Assembly (NCBI RefSeq): GCF_007747655.1
Contig: NZ_CP036274.1
Span: 2,790,001 to 2,854,000, forward strand
Source: Anatilimnocola aggregata
GTDB taxonomy: Bacteria > Planctomycetota > Planctomycetia > Pirellulales > Pirellulaceae
Reading direction: 5' to 3'
Length of the DNA stretch: 64,000 nt
The notes below the pieces were generated by a model. That model saw only the letters and a program-made list of their open reading frames with translations. It made no database searches and had not been told where the DNA came from. Both the position numbers and the translations under genes were made by a program. Shown in pieces: positions 56,938 to 64,000 of the stretch (the first letter of the stretch is position 1; every line of letters starts with the position of its first letter).

Positions 56938-57005
56938 GACGGCATTCTACGCCTGAGATCTCAGCCGCATCGCTCTGGCGGGACGTTTTCGCGCGCGAGT
57001 ATCAT

Positions 57006-57428
57006 ATGAGAATGGATGCGAATGCCGCCAAGAAGTTGTCGGGCGAACGCCAAGTACACATACGAATGTTCTGGTGCGCGATTGCCCTACTCGCCGGCTC
57101 TTCAAGCCAAGCGTTGGCCCTGCCACCATTCAGTCGGGCGTGGCGCGACCGATATCTGAGCGGGGATGTCTCGGATGAATATAAGGTGGCGGCCGAAATG
57201 GCGCGCTGTCATGTCTGCCATAAAATCGCCGCCGGCAAGGCATTGAACTCATACGGGAAGGCTGCGGGAAAGTTCCTGACAAAGGATGAGTGGGTTACGG
57301 TCAGGGATGAGCCGGCAAAACTACGGCTCTATATCGACAACGGGCTGAAGCAGGCCGAAGCAGAGAAGTCGCCCAGCGGTCGAACCTTCGGAGAACTGAT
57401 CAAAGACGGGATCGGTCCTTGGGACTGA
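57006..57428 (+). CDS. Secreted single-CxxCH (cytochrome-c-like) small protein
   Basis: Protein of 140 residues with a hydrophobic signal-like segment (MFWCAIALLAGSSSQALA) and one CxxCH motif (ARCHVCHKIAAGKALNSYG), so it may bind one haem c in the periplasm. Alternatively, a start 60 bases downstream would put the signal peptide at the N-terminus. The rest is alpha-helical and charged. It is divergent from the small membrane gene. I do not know the electron donor or acceptor. Confidence 0.65.
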   Translation: MRMDANAAKKLSGERQVHIRMFWCAIALLAGSSSQALALPPFSRAWRDRYLSGDVSDEYKVAAEMARCHVCHKIAAGKALNSYGKAAGKFLTKDEWVTVRDEPAKLRLYIDNGLKQAEAEKSPSGRTFGELIKDGIGPWD

Positions 57429-57530
57429 ATATTCTGGTTGTACCGCCTGCCGAGAAGTTTGTAATCGGCCGCGTGCTGGCTGCCGATGAATCCGGAATAC
57501 GTCCCCGGGGTTCGTGTGTGAGACCGATCG

Positions 57531-57719
57531 ATGTGCGACACCAGTAGCGTCTCCGCCGCCCAGCAGTCGTCGTTGCAAACGCAGATTCAAGTCAGCCTGC
57601 TGGTGAAGCAGCAGTCGGCCGTGAAGCAACTGGGGGCCGCAGCCGTTGAGATGATCCAGGCTGCTGGCCAGGTCGGCAAGTCGCCCGACACCGGCAAAGT
57701 ATTCGACGCCGTCGGGTAA
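57531..57719 (+). CDS. YjfB-like putative motility protein
   Basis: Short protein of 62 residues. The pattern QQSSLQTQIQVSLLVKQQSAVKQLGAAAVEMIQ fits the YjfB family (short proteins annotated as putative motility proteins), which have a Gln-rich helix followed by a conserved Leu/Met helix. The molecular role of YjfB-like proteins is poorly understood. It begins about 100 bases after the CxxCH gene. The assignment rests on a short pattern only. Confidence 0.5.
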   Translation: MCDTSSVSAAQQSSLQTQIQVSLLVKQQSAVKQLGAAAVEMIQAAGQVGKSPDTGKVFDAVG

Positions 57720-57783
57720 TTCTCCCGGGCACACTGCCCGCCGCGAGATTTCTTTTGTAATCGCTTACGCCGGCATGAATTTA

Positions 57784-57957
57784 GGTAACCCGAAGCGTCA
57801 GCGAGGAGAGCGAACGGGAGGCATCGAAGCGAATTTCCTTCGTGGTCCGGTGGGAGGACTTTGGAGGTGAATCGGAGCCTGCCCATGCAAATGATTTAAC
57901 GACGGCTCAGGTTCAATGCGGCGATGAGCACCCTCCTCGCTGACGCTTCGGGTTACC
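57784..57957. repeat. 25-bp inverted-repeat element (MITE-like)
   Basis: Perfect 25-base inverted repeats at 57784-57808 and 57933-57957, beginning GGTAACCCGAAGCG on the left, enclose 124 bases that encode nothing. The core CCGAAGCGTCAGCGAGG is the kind of motif that recurs in planctomycete genomes and gives spurious ORFs. The structure resembles a small non-autonomous element or a very strong hairpin, placed just downstream of the YjfB-like gene. Confidence 0.65.
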
Positions 57958-58771
57958 CAAAATGCGAGGAAATCGCATTTCCGCAACCCAACACCATGCT
58001 GGCATGAACGGGCACGTTGTTTTGCGGCGTGACCAGACGTGTCACTCGACCAGCATCTAATTGTCGTGGGATGTTCTTTTTAGTTTGGTAGAAACTGCGC
58101 TATATCTGCGCGCACTGTCTCGAAATACTAGCAATGACATGATGTGTCGTTGATGCGTAGTAATGGCGATGTCTGTTCCTTAGTCGGCCAGCATTGGCGT
58201 GCTTATTGCTGGGCGGACAAGGGTGACTTTAGCGCCGCGAGGCATTACGTCAATCAGGAAATTGAAGTTTGGAAAATTCAGACTCTGGCAAGGACTTACA
58301 GTCATTGCGCTGCGCGTAAGTGGTTGCCCAGGTGAGGCTTGTGGGAAGTGGGCAAATTGCGCGGAAATTGAGAATAACGGAAATTTCCAATTGCAAGTGT
58401 GAGCGAAGTCGGCGACATGAGATCAGGACATTATGGAAATTGATTCAGAACATTGACAGAGAATGGCAAGGACGTATGACCACGGCGAGGAGCAGAAGTG
58501 GTTGCCGGGGAGACGTTTGCGGGATTCGGGAAACTTTCGCGATTCATTGCAATTGTGGAAATTTCCTGCATCCCGAATCGGATCGGAAACGAGTGGTGCT
58601 TTGCACCGTTCGCGCCGGAGTGAGAAACGGCTTGTGGTGTACTTTCTGCCGAAAGGGCGGCGATTGTTCACGGCCTGCTAAGCGGGCTGGCGGTTCGTAG
58701 TCATGAAGTCAGCGCATCGGTTAGAATCGCCGCAGATCAAATTGCCCAGACTTGCCACCGGGAACCAACGC
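57958..58771. other. Non-coding gap upstream of the dehydrogenase-like gene
   Basis: About 810 bases, A/T-richer than the neighbours, without a supported gene. It holds the 178-base-spaced duplication listed separately. The small ORFs in it have poor codon use and no recognised domain. It should contain the promoter of the downstream gene. Confidence 0.4.
58279..58566. repeat. Diverged direct duplication, 178-bp spacing
   Basis: Two related stretches of about 110 bases start near 58279 and 58457. Anchor words keep an identical 178-base offset with no gaps: TGGCAAGGAC (58286, 58464), AAGTGGTTGCC (58318, 58496) and the palindrome GGAAATTTCC (58379, 58557). The copies have diverged between the anchors, so this is an old duplication. 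Confidence 0.7.
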
Positions 58772-61678
58772 ATGCTCTTCCGTGCTTCGTTTCGACTGAT
58801 GTTGTTGCTTTGCCTCCTCACAGCGACGCTGCGTGCAGCTGAGAAGACAGCCCCGACCCGTCCGGCTTGGACGAAGTCGCGGATTGTCGGTGCGCCGCAG
58901 GCTCCCGAACCATATCGACTGGAGTCGGCGTTCCCCCAGTTGCGGTTCGAGCGGCCGACCAGCATCGAGCAGTTCCCGGGGGCTAATCGACTGCTGGTGA
59001 CGGAGATGGGGGGGAAGGTCTTTACCATCGTCAAAGGGGCGGCAACTAAAGAGAAGGATCTGGTTGTCGATCTGAAGGGGCTGCTGCCGCAGGAACTGGC
59101 TGGCAAGAATGTCTCGCTCCTCGATGCCGAGTTTCATCCGCAGTTTGGCGAGAATCGCTCTCTGTTCATTTGCTATGTCCATCCGGGCAACGGCGGGCAT
59201 ACCCGCGTGTCGCGACTCACGTTGACTGGTGGTTCCACTCCGTCGGTTGTGCCGGGTAGTGAGCAAGTCATCATCACCTGGCCCTCGGGAGGGCATAACG
59301 CGGGCTGCTTGGAGTTTGGCAAGGATGGCTTCTTATACATTGCCACCGGCGATGGTTCGGGGCCGAATCCGCCCGACGGTCGCACGACGGGGCAAGATGT
59401 TTCCGACTTGCTGGGAGCGATCCTGCGAATCGACATCGATCGCCAGCAGGGTGACCTGGCCTATGCGATTCCCGCCGATAATCCATTCGTGAACACGCAG
59501 ACCGCGCGGGGAGAGGTTTGGGCTTATGGCCTGCGCAACCCCTTCAAGATTGGCGTCGACATGGAAAGTGGCGATGTCTTCGCCGCGGACAACGGTTGGG
59601 AGTCGTGGGAAATGGTGCATCGGATTGTGCGTGGCGGTAACTGCGGCTGGCCGATCATGGAAGGGCGAGCGCTGTTGCGATCGGAGGTCAAGCCAGGTCC
59701 GACGCCCATCATTCCACCGGTGAAAGATCATCCGCATACGGAAGCGAACTCGGTGATCGGCGGGCCCGTGTATCGCGGAGCGAAGTTGCCACAGCTGGCC
59801 GGATCGTTTGTCTATGGCGACTACATCACCGGCACCATCTGGTCGGTGCGGCGCGAGAGTGACGGTTCGTATTCGCACGCGACGCTGTGCGACACCGACC
59901 AACGGATTGTCTCGTTTACGCAGGGGAATGAGGGTGAACTGTATGTGCTCGACTATGACTTCACCGGGCAGATTTACGAACTGCTGCCGTCTGACTTGCC
60001 AGATACTTCGGCGACATTTCCGCGGCGGCTGAGCGAAACGGGGCTATTCACTTCCTTAGAAAACCTTGAGCCCGCGCCGGGAGTTGTTCCCTATTCTGTA
60101 CAAGTCGAACGCTGGTTGGACGGTGCGCATGCGCAGCGCTGGCTTGCCATTCCCGGTGATGGACAAGTGCAACTGTCGACGAGCAAAGAAGAGTCACCCG
60201 TTTATCCCGAGGGAACGGTGCTGGTGAAGCACTTGAGTTTGCCCGAGCACAAGCTGCGGCTGGAGACGCAACTGCTGCACTTCGAGCGGGGCGTTTGGCG
60301 GCCCTACAGCTATTTGTGGAATGAGGCCGGTACCGACGCGGAACTTGTCGACTCGATTGGAACTCAGCGAGGTCTCAAGATTCCCAGTAAGGATGCGAAG
60401 GAGGGGTTCGTCGAGCGGACGTGGCGCGCGAGCGCGGTGAACGAGTGCAAGCTTTGCCACAACGCAGAGTCGCGCAACGTGCTGGGCTTCGTTCCCCATC
60501 AATTGACTCGCTTGGTGGCAAGCTCTGGCGGAGAGACGGAACTTACGAGACTCAGTGCCATGAAGGCAGTTGCAAAAGCGCCGACGAACTCGGCCGACGA
60601 TCAACTTCGGCTGGTTGATCCGCACGATGCGGCGCAGCCGCTCGACGAGCGGGCTAGATCGTACCTGCACGTGAACTGCAGCATGTGTCATCAGCCCGGC
60701 GGCAATGCGATTGTGTCGTTCTTTCTCCGCAAAGATCTGCCATTCGAAAAACTCAATACCAGCAAGGGAACGGGCATCGGCACGTTCGGCCTGCGCGATG
60801 CCAAGCTGATTGTGCCGGGCGATCCCGCCCGCAGCGTACTGATGTATCGCATGTCGAAATTGGGTTACGCGCGAATGCCGTACATTGGTTCGCAAGTCGT
60901 CGATAGCCGTGGCGTCGCGCTGATTGATGCCTGGATTCGTTCCATGCCGGGCGAAGCTGGTGCTGGAGCAGTTGCGCAGTTGTTGGAATTAACGTCCGCA
61001 CTTAACGGAGAACCTGCTGCACGAGCAGCGAAGATCGATGAATTCGTCAAATCGACCGGTGGAGCGTTGGCGCTGGTGGCTCGCCTGCATGGCGGCACTG
61101 TCAAGGATGATGATCGTGCGATTGCAGTGCGGCAAGGGAGCGCGGCACCTACTGACATTCGCGGGCTGTTCGACACCTTCATTCCTGAGTCGCAGCGCCG
61201 CCCGACGTTGGGGGCCAATGTCGATCCGCAAACGATCCTGAGCAAGTCAGGCGATGTGCAACGCGGCAAATTGATCTTTTACAGCGACGGTGCCCGCTGC
61301 CGCAACTGTCATGATGCCAGCGACCGTAAGTTGTCGATTGGGCCGACGATTCAGGACATCAACAAGAAGTACACGAAGCTCACCGACCTCTTACCACACA
61401 TCTTGCAACCCTCGCTGAAAGTCGACGAACCGTTCGCTGCTTACACCGCGCTCACTGACGATGGACGCGTGATCGGTGGGCTCCTCGTCGAACAGTCCGA
61501 TCGCCAGGTAGTGCTGAAGACTGCCGAGAAAAAACTCGTACAACTTCCGCGGGCCAGCATCGAAGAACTGCGCAAGAGCGAGAAGTCGCTCATGCCCGAT
61601 AACATCCTGAGCGACCTCACTGCCCAAGAAGCGGCTGACCTGCTGACGTACCTTGCTTCACTCGGCGCAGCCAAATAA
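58772..61678 (+). CDS. Secreted glucose/sorbosone-dehydrogenase-like protein with three c-type haem motifs
   Basis: Exported protein of 968 residues. A signal peptide (MLFRASFRLMLLLCLLTATLRAA) is followed by a soluble glucose dehydrogenase-like propeller (about 40-400; SGGHNAGCLEFGKDGFLYIATGDG, YGLRNPFKIGVD, NCGWPIMEG). Then come CKLCH and CSMCH motifs in a planctomycete-type domain and a final CRNCH in a domain ending with the Planctomycete haem-binding pattern (LLPHILQPSLKVDEPF, ALTDDGRVIGGLL). It may oxidise a sugar or alcohol and pass electrons to haem c. I chose this ATG because it starts the signal peptide. The next gene is a broken sulfatase. Confidence 0.86.
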   Translation: MLFRASFRLMLLLCLLTATLRAAEKTAPTRPAWTKSRIVGAPQAPEPYRLESAFPQLRFERPTSIEQFPGANRLLVTEMGGKVFTIVKGAATKEKDLVVDLKGLLPQELAGKNVSLLDAEFHPQFGENRSLFICYVHPGNGGHTRVSRLTLTGGSTPSVVPGSEQVIITWPSGGHNAGCLEFGKDGFLYIATGDGSGPNPPDGRTTGQDVSDLLGAILRIDIDRQQGDLAYAIPADNPFVNTQTARGEVWAYGLRNPFKIGVDMESGDVFAADNGWESWEMVHRIVRGGNCGWPIMEGRALLRSEVKPGPTPIIPPVKDHPHTEANSVIGGPVYRGAKLPQLAGSFVYGDYITGTIWSVRRESDGSYSHATLCDTDQRIVSFTQGNEGELYVLDYDFTGQIYELLPSDLPDTSATFPRRLSETGLFTSLENLEPAPGVVPYSVQVERWLDGAHAQRWLAIPGDGQVQLSTSKEESPVYPEGTVLVKHLSLPEHKLRLETQLLHFERGVWRPYSYLWNEAGTDAELVDSIGTQRGLKIPSKDAKEGFVERTWRASAVNECKLCHNAESRNVLGFVPHQLTRLVASSGGETELTRLSAMKAVAKAPTNSADDQLRLVDPHDAAQPLDERARSYLHVNCSMCHQPGGNAIVSFFLRKDLPFEKLNTSKGTGIGTFGLRDAKLIVPGDPARSVLMYRMSKLGYARMPYIGSQVVDSRGVALIDAWIRSMPGEAGAGAVAQLLELTSALNGEPAARAAKIDEFVKSTGGALALVARLHGGTVKDDDRAIAVRQGSAAPTDIRGLFDTFIPESQRRPTLGANVDPQTILSKSGDVQRGKLIFYSDGARCRNCHDASDRKLSIGPTIQDINKKYTKLTDLLPHILQPSLKVDEPFAAYTALTDDGRVIGGLLVEQSDRQVVLKTAEKKLVQLPRASIEELRKSEKSLMPDNILSDLTAQEAADLLTYLASLGAAK

Positions 61679-61712
61679 CAACAATGATTTAAGCCATCGT
61701 TGGAGTGAAACG

Positions 61713-61853
61713 ATGAACCGATCCTTGACCGTCATAATCTGTTGGTTGCTCAAGACAGCGATTCTTGTCTTGTCACCAACTGCTGGGTTGCAGGCCGCCG
61801 GTTCCCAATTTGTGCCGCCCAACATCGTTTACATCCTGGCTGACGACAAGTAG
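61713..61853 (+). pseudogene. 5' remnant of a sulfatase gene
   Basis: Only 46 codons remain. A signal peptide (MNRSLTVIICWLLKTAILVLSPTAGLQAAG) leads into PPNIVYILADD, the conserved start of the sulfatase domain, then a stop. Intact sulfatases have 400-600 residues and the metal- and formylglycine-binding sequence follows directly. A proper Shine-Dalgarno (GGAG) remains upstream. The rest was probably lost when the region was rearranged by the IS whose remnant lies just downstream. Confidence 0.75.
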
Positions 61854-61990
61854 CAAACTGAATTTGCCAGGTTCAATTGTGCCCGTGTTTAGCGGTAGAT
61901 TCGCGGAATTTGGCCTCTTTGGCAAGCGGCTCCAAATCCCGGTGAATTGCGGCGGACTATGCTCGGTTGCGGAAAATTAACTACACATTG
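61854..61990. other. Non-coding remnant after the truncated sulfatase
   Basis: A short stretch without an ORF between the broken sulfatase and a minus-strand gene tail. No domain is recognised; it could be decayed sulfatase or unrelated DNA brought in at the break. Confidence 0.35.
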
Positions 61991-62179
61991 CTACAGCGCG
62001 CTTGGTTCGGTGATCTTGGAGAACTTGACGATCTCACCAGGCGCCTGGGTGGCGTAACCACGAAACTTGTCGATCGCATCGTCGATCGACTCCATAGTCC
62101 CGAGCGACGCCGTGTAGTCCAAGCGGAAGTGCACACGGTTGCTTTCATTGAGCCCTTTGCGCAAGACGGCCTTGAGCAA
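61991..62179 (-). pseudogene. C-terminal fragment of an unknown gene
   Basis: An open minus-strand frame that looks like a gene end: LNESNRVHFRLDYTASLGTM and SIDDAIDKFRGYATQAPGEI, followed by a normal stop. The composition is protein-like, but I do not recognise the family. It is preceded, on the same strand, by the end of the IS1182-like remnant. It is best read as a host gene cut by that insertion, whose 5' part is missing from the window. Confidence 0.5.
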
Positions 62180-62189
62180 TGCACTAACA

Positions 62190-62661
62190 GCCCGTTGAAA
62201 TAGGCTTGGTTTTCAGTTGATAGAGGCAATGAGCGCGGGGGGCGGGCCAAGTTCTTGAAAGGTGAGCGTAGCGAGTTCCTCAGGTGGCTACAGGCGGTTG
62301 CGAGAACTGCCATGAGAAGGCAGGCGAAATACAAAGGTGAAACAACCGCCGCCAGGTCATTCGCGAATTGTTGCAGGCCGCGCGGCGTGCCCATCTTGAA
62401 GAGTACGCGCATCAGCACGCTCAGGTTGTGAGCGGCAGCTGCGATCAAGTAGCGTTTGCGCAGCTTGTCGATGCCCGTGAGCCAAGTGCGTCTCGCGCCG
62501 CCGGTCTCGCAAACGTGAGCGAAGGTTCGCTCCATCTTCTCGCTGCGGAGCCGTTGCAGTTGTTTGCCGCGCTCGCCACGCGTGCGACGGCGATTGGCGT
62601 AGACCGCGGCCTTCTGCTCCGGCGGCTTTCGGCAACGCGATGAATTCCAGTTCATCTGCAA
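62190..62661 (-). pseudogene. C-terminal remnant of an IS1182-like transposase
   Basis: The frame holds the C-terminal part of a DDE transposase of the IS1182-like group: VYANRRRTRGERGKQLQR, then RTFAHVCETGGARRTWL (the conserved glutamate block) and KRYLIAAAAHNLSVLMR with LFKMGTPRG. The N-terminal half, including the first catalytic aspartates, is absent. A sequence ending ACAGCCCGTTGAAATAGG (about 62188-62205) is likely the surviving terminal inverted repeat. The element is therefore dead and truncated on the side of the M23 gene. Confidence 0.8.
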
Positions 62662-64000
62662 GGTTTAGCATTCAGCGGGCTGCGGGAATTCGGTTTCTTT
62701 TTTACCTGTACTTTCAGTCGCGCAGTCGCGGTGAAGCCGCGTCGATTGGTCCGAGAAACCTGCACCAGGTAGGTTCCCGGTTTCTCGAAGCGGTGCACCG
62801 TCGGAACATATCCGTCTTTTGCCAACTGCACGACATTACCATCGCTGTGCACTACAACAGTTGGACTCCCGTCGTCAAAGTTCCAGGTTTCTTCTCCGTC
62901 GGTCGTGCGAAAGGTGCGAACCAGAAACTTCACGGCATCGCCGGCGCGAATTCCTTCGGTCGGTGCGTACGCCGCGTGAATAGACGGCGGCAGTTGCTCG
63001 GGATGTTCACGGTCGATGACATTGACAATCGCAAAATCGTAATCGACACGCCCCTCGCGATCGGTAATCTGCAGGATCTCACTGTAAACGCCCGGACGGG
63101 CATAGGTCCGTTCGAGTAGCGGTCCTTCGGCCTGCTGACCATCGGTGCATTTCCAGTGGTATTTCGCGATCGGGCCTGCCGCAGTCCAGGAACGACTACC
63201 ATCGAGTTGTACTTTTTCGTTTACCGAAACGAAATGATGAGGTCGCGCCACCGCAATTAGTTGTGGTTTCCGCTCACGCAGATTCGCCTCCCAGAGGAAT
63301 GCGTAGCCATCGATAATGCCCCACTGACCCGACGGTTGCCGCCCGCTGATATCGAAGTGCAAGTGCGACCAGCCGCCACTGCCTCCTTCTTTGCCCAACA
63401 GCCCCAGGGGTTGCCCGCGTTTTACCTGCTCGCCGGGTTTCAGCCCGGCCGCAATCGTGTGGAGGTGGCTATAGCGATAGAACCAGCCGCGGCTATCGAG
63501 CAGATAGACGACGTCGTAACGCGGAGCGACGGGAGTTCCCGAGTAGCCGGGCAGCACTTCCTTGCCCACGGAAACCACGAGCCCGTCGGTGGCCGCGACG
63601 ACATCTACCAGGCCCTCGGCGCCGCCGATGTCGAGGCCGTAGTGGTAGTAGACATTCCCCTTGCCGGGATTTTCCCCGCCATCGACATAGGTTGGCTCGT
63701 TCGCCATTTGCGTTGCGCTCGCGAACCAAGCTTGCCTTGCGGGGTAATCAAAGGTTCCCGGATTGAGCCACGGCGAATCCGCCGGCCAGAGCCGCAGGCG
63801 GGCATCCTTCACGAGGCCCCAGGGGGCGTGACCTGCTGAGGACCGAGTGGAGTTGAGTGTGTAGCCGCGCGTGATGGGGCAATCGATCTGCACGTCGCCG
63901 ATCTTCATCGGCAACCGGTAATTCGCGGAGACGAGGGTGAATGTCTGTCCCGCCACCTCGACGTCGACTTCTGCGCGACGAACGGCGTTGCGGAGGGAAT
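62652..64000 (-). CDS. M23 (LytM-type) peptidase with PKD domain, 5' end outside the window
   Basis: Partial protein: the frame stays open to the window edge, so the true start is beyond it. The GTG at 63956 is internal-looking, because the upstream codons are coding-like (NAVRRAEVDVEVAGQ). The peptidase domain has YYHYGLDIGG (HxxxD) and WSHLHFDI (HxH) with the usual KRGQPLGLLG between them, so it should cleave peptidoglycan peptides or other glycine-rich peptides outside the cell. A PKD-like domain follows (VQLDGSRSW..., YHWKCTDGQQ). The last codons overlap the IS remnant and may have been altered by it. Confidence 0.83.
   Translation of the reverse strand, partial: SLRNAVRRAEVDVEVAGQTFTLVSANYRLPMKIGDVQIDCPITRGYTLNSTRSSAGHAPWGLVKDARLRLWPADSPWLNPGTFDYPARQAWFASATQMANEPTYVDGGENPGKGNVYYHYGLDIGGAEGLVDVVAATDGLVVSVGKEVLPGYSGTPVAPRYDVVYLLDSRGWFYRYSHLHTIAAGLKPGEQVKRGQPLGLLGKEGGSGGWSHLHFDISGRQPSGQWGIIDGYAFLWEANLRERKPQLIAVARPHHFVSVNEKVQLDGSRSWTAAGPIAKYHWKCTDGQQAEGPLLERTYARPGVYSEILQITDREGRVDYDFAIVNVIDREHPEQLPPSIHAAYAPTEGIRAGDAVKFLVRTFRTTDGEETWNFDDGSPTVVVHSDGNVVQLAKDGYVPTVHRFEKPGTYLVQVSRTNRRGFTATARLKVQVKKKPNSRSPLNAKPCR

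Overview
This window comes from a planctomycete, most likely of the Pirellulales. The evidence is the gene repertoire. It holds the DUF1552/DUF1592 pair, the DUF1501/DUF1549-DUF1553 pair, several secreted PQQ-type beta-propeller proteins and a giant beta-helix protein with the planctomycetal N-terminal LExR-type motif. It also has a glucose/sorbosone-dehydrogenase-like protein fused to c-type haem motifs, and short dispersed palindromes. GC content is moderate to high, genes sit on both strands in short operons, and I see no rRNA, plasmid, phage or CRISPR signature.

Layout. (1) 0-6 kb: a LuxR-type regulator, then a minus-strand DUF1592 (cytochrome-like) plus DUF1552 (Tat-exported) pair. (2) 6-18.7 kb: an exopolysaccharide locus built from two divergent operons. 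The minus-strand operon encodes a flippase, an O-antigen ligase/polymerase-like protein, a Wzz-like chain-length protein and an NRPS-like A-T-TE enzyme whose specificity residues read as cysteine. The plus-strand operon encodes a glycosyltransferase, a heptose-7-phosphate-kinase-like GHMP kinase, a fused nucleotidyltransferase/HAD phosphatase and a GalE-type epimerase. These supply the sugars that the first operon polymerises and exports. (3) 18.6-23 kb: a structured-RNA candidate ending in a strong intrinsic terminator, then tyrA and a purL with two N-terminal PurS-like modules. (4) 23-29 kb: a metzincin-like protease, a FliL-like lipoprotein, a squalene-cyclase-fold secreted protein, a PQQ propeller carrying EF-hands, and a small membrane protein.

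(5) 29-42.7 kb: mostly secreted proteins. They are a 1244-residue beta-helix protein with an inserted HAF-like domain, a SASA-type esterase, two DUF1501 proteins, a PQQ propeller, a DUF1549/DUF1553 cytochrome-like protein and an NHL-repeat protein. (6) 42.7-48.1 kb: a minus-strand carbohydrate/phosphate group with a GH13 enzyme, a GH63-like glucosidase, a small conserved-looking protein and a PPK2 polyphosphate kinase. (7) 48.6-57.7 kb: a DUF4440-type protein, a Gly/Pro-rich secreted protein, a large PQQ propeller, an LRR-like protein with a His-rich tail followed by a DUF3500 protein, an aldo/keto reductase and small proteins including a YjfB-like one. (8) 57.7-64 kb: a repeat-rich gap with a 25-bp inverted-repeat element and a 178-bp-spaced duplication. 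It is followed by a three-haem-motif dehydrogenase-like protein, a small gene graveyard (truncated sulfatase, orphan gene tail, IS1182-like transposase tail) and an M23 peptidase/PKD protein that runs off the window.

The most unusual item is the cysteine-type A-T-TE enzyme translationally coupled to Wzz inside the polysaccharide export operon. It lacks a condensation or cyclisation domain, which suggests a cysteine-derived decoration or release step on the polymer. The structured RNA at 18.65-18.82 kb and the repeats near 58 kb are the best non-coding candidates.
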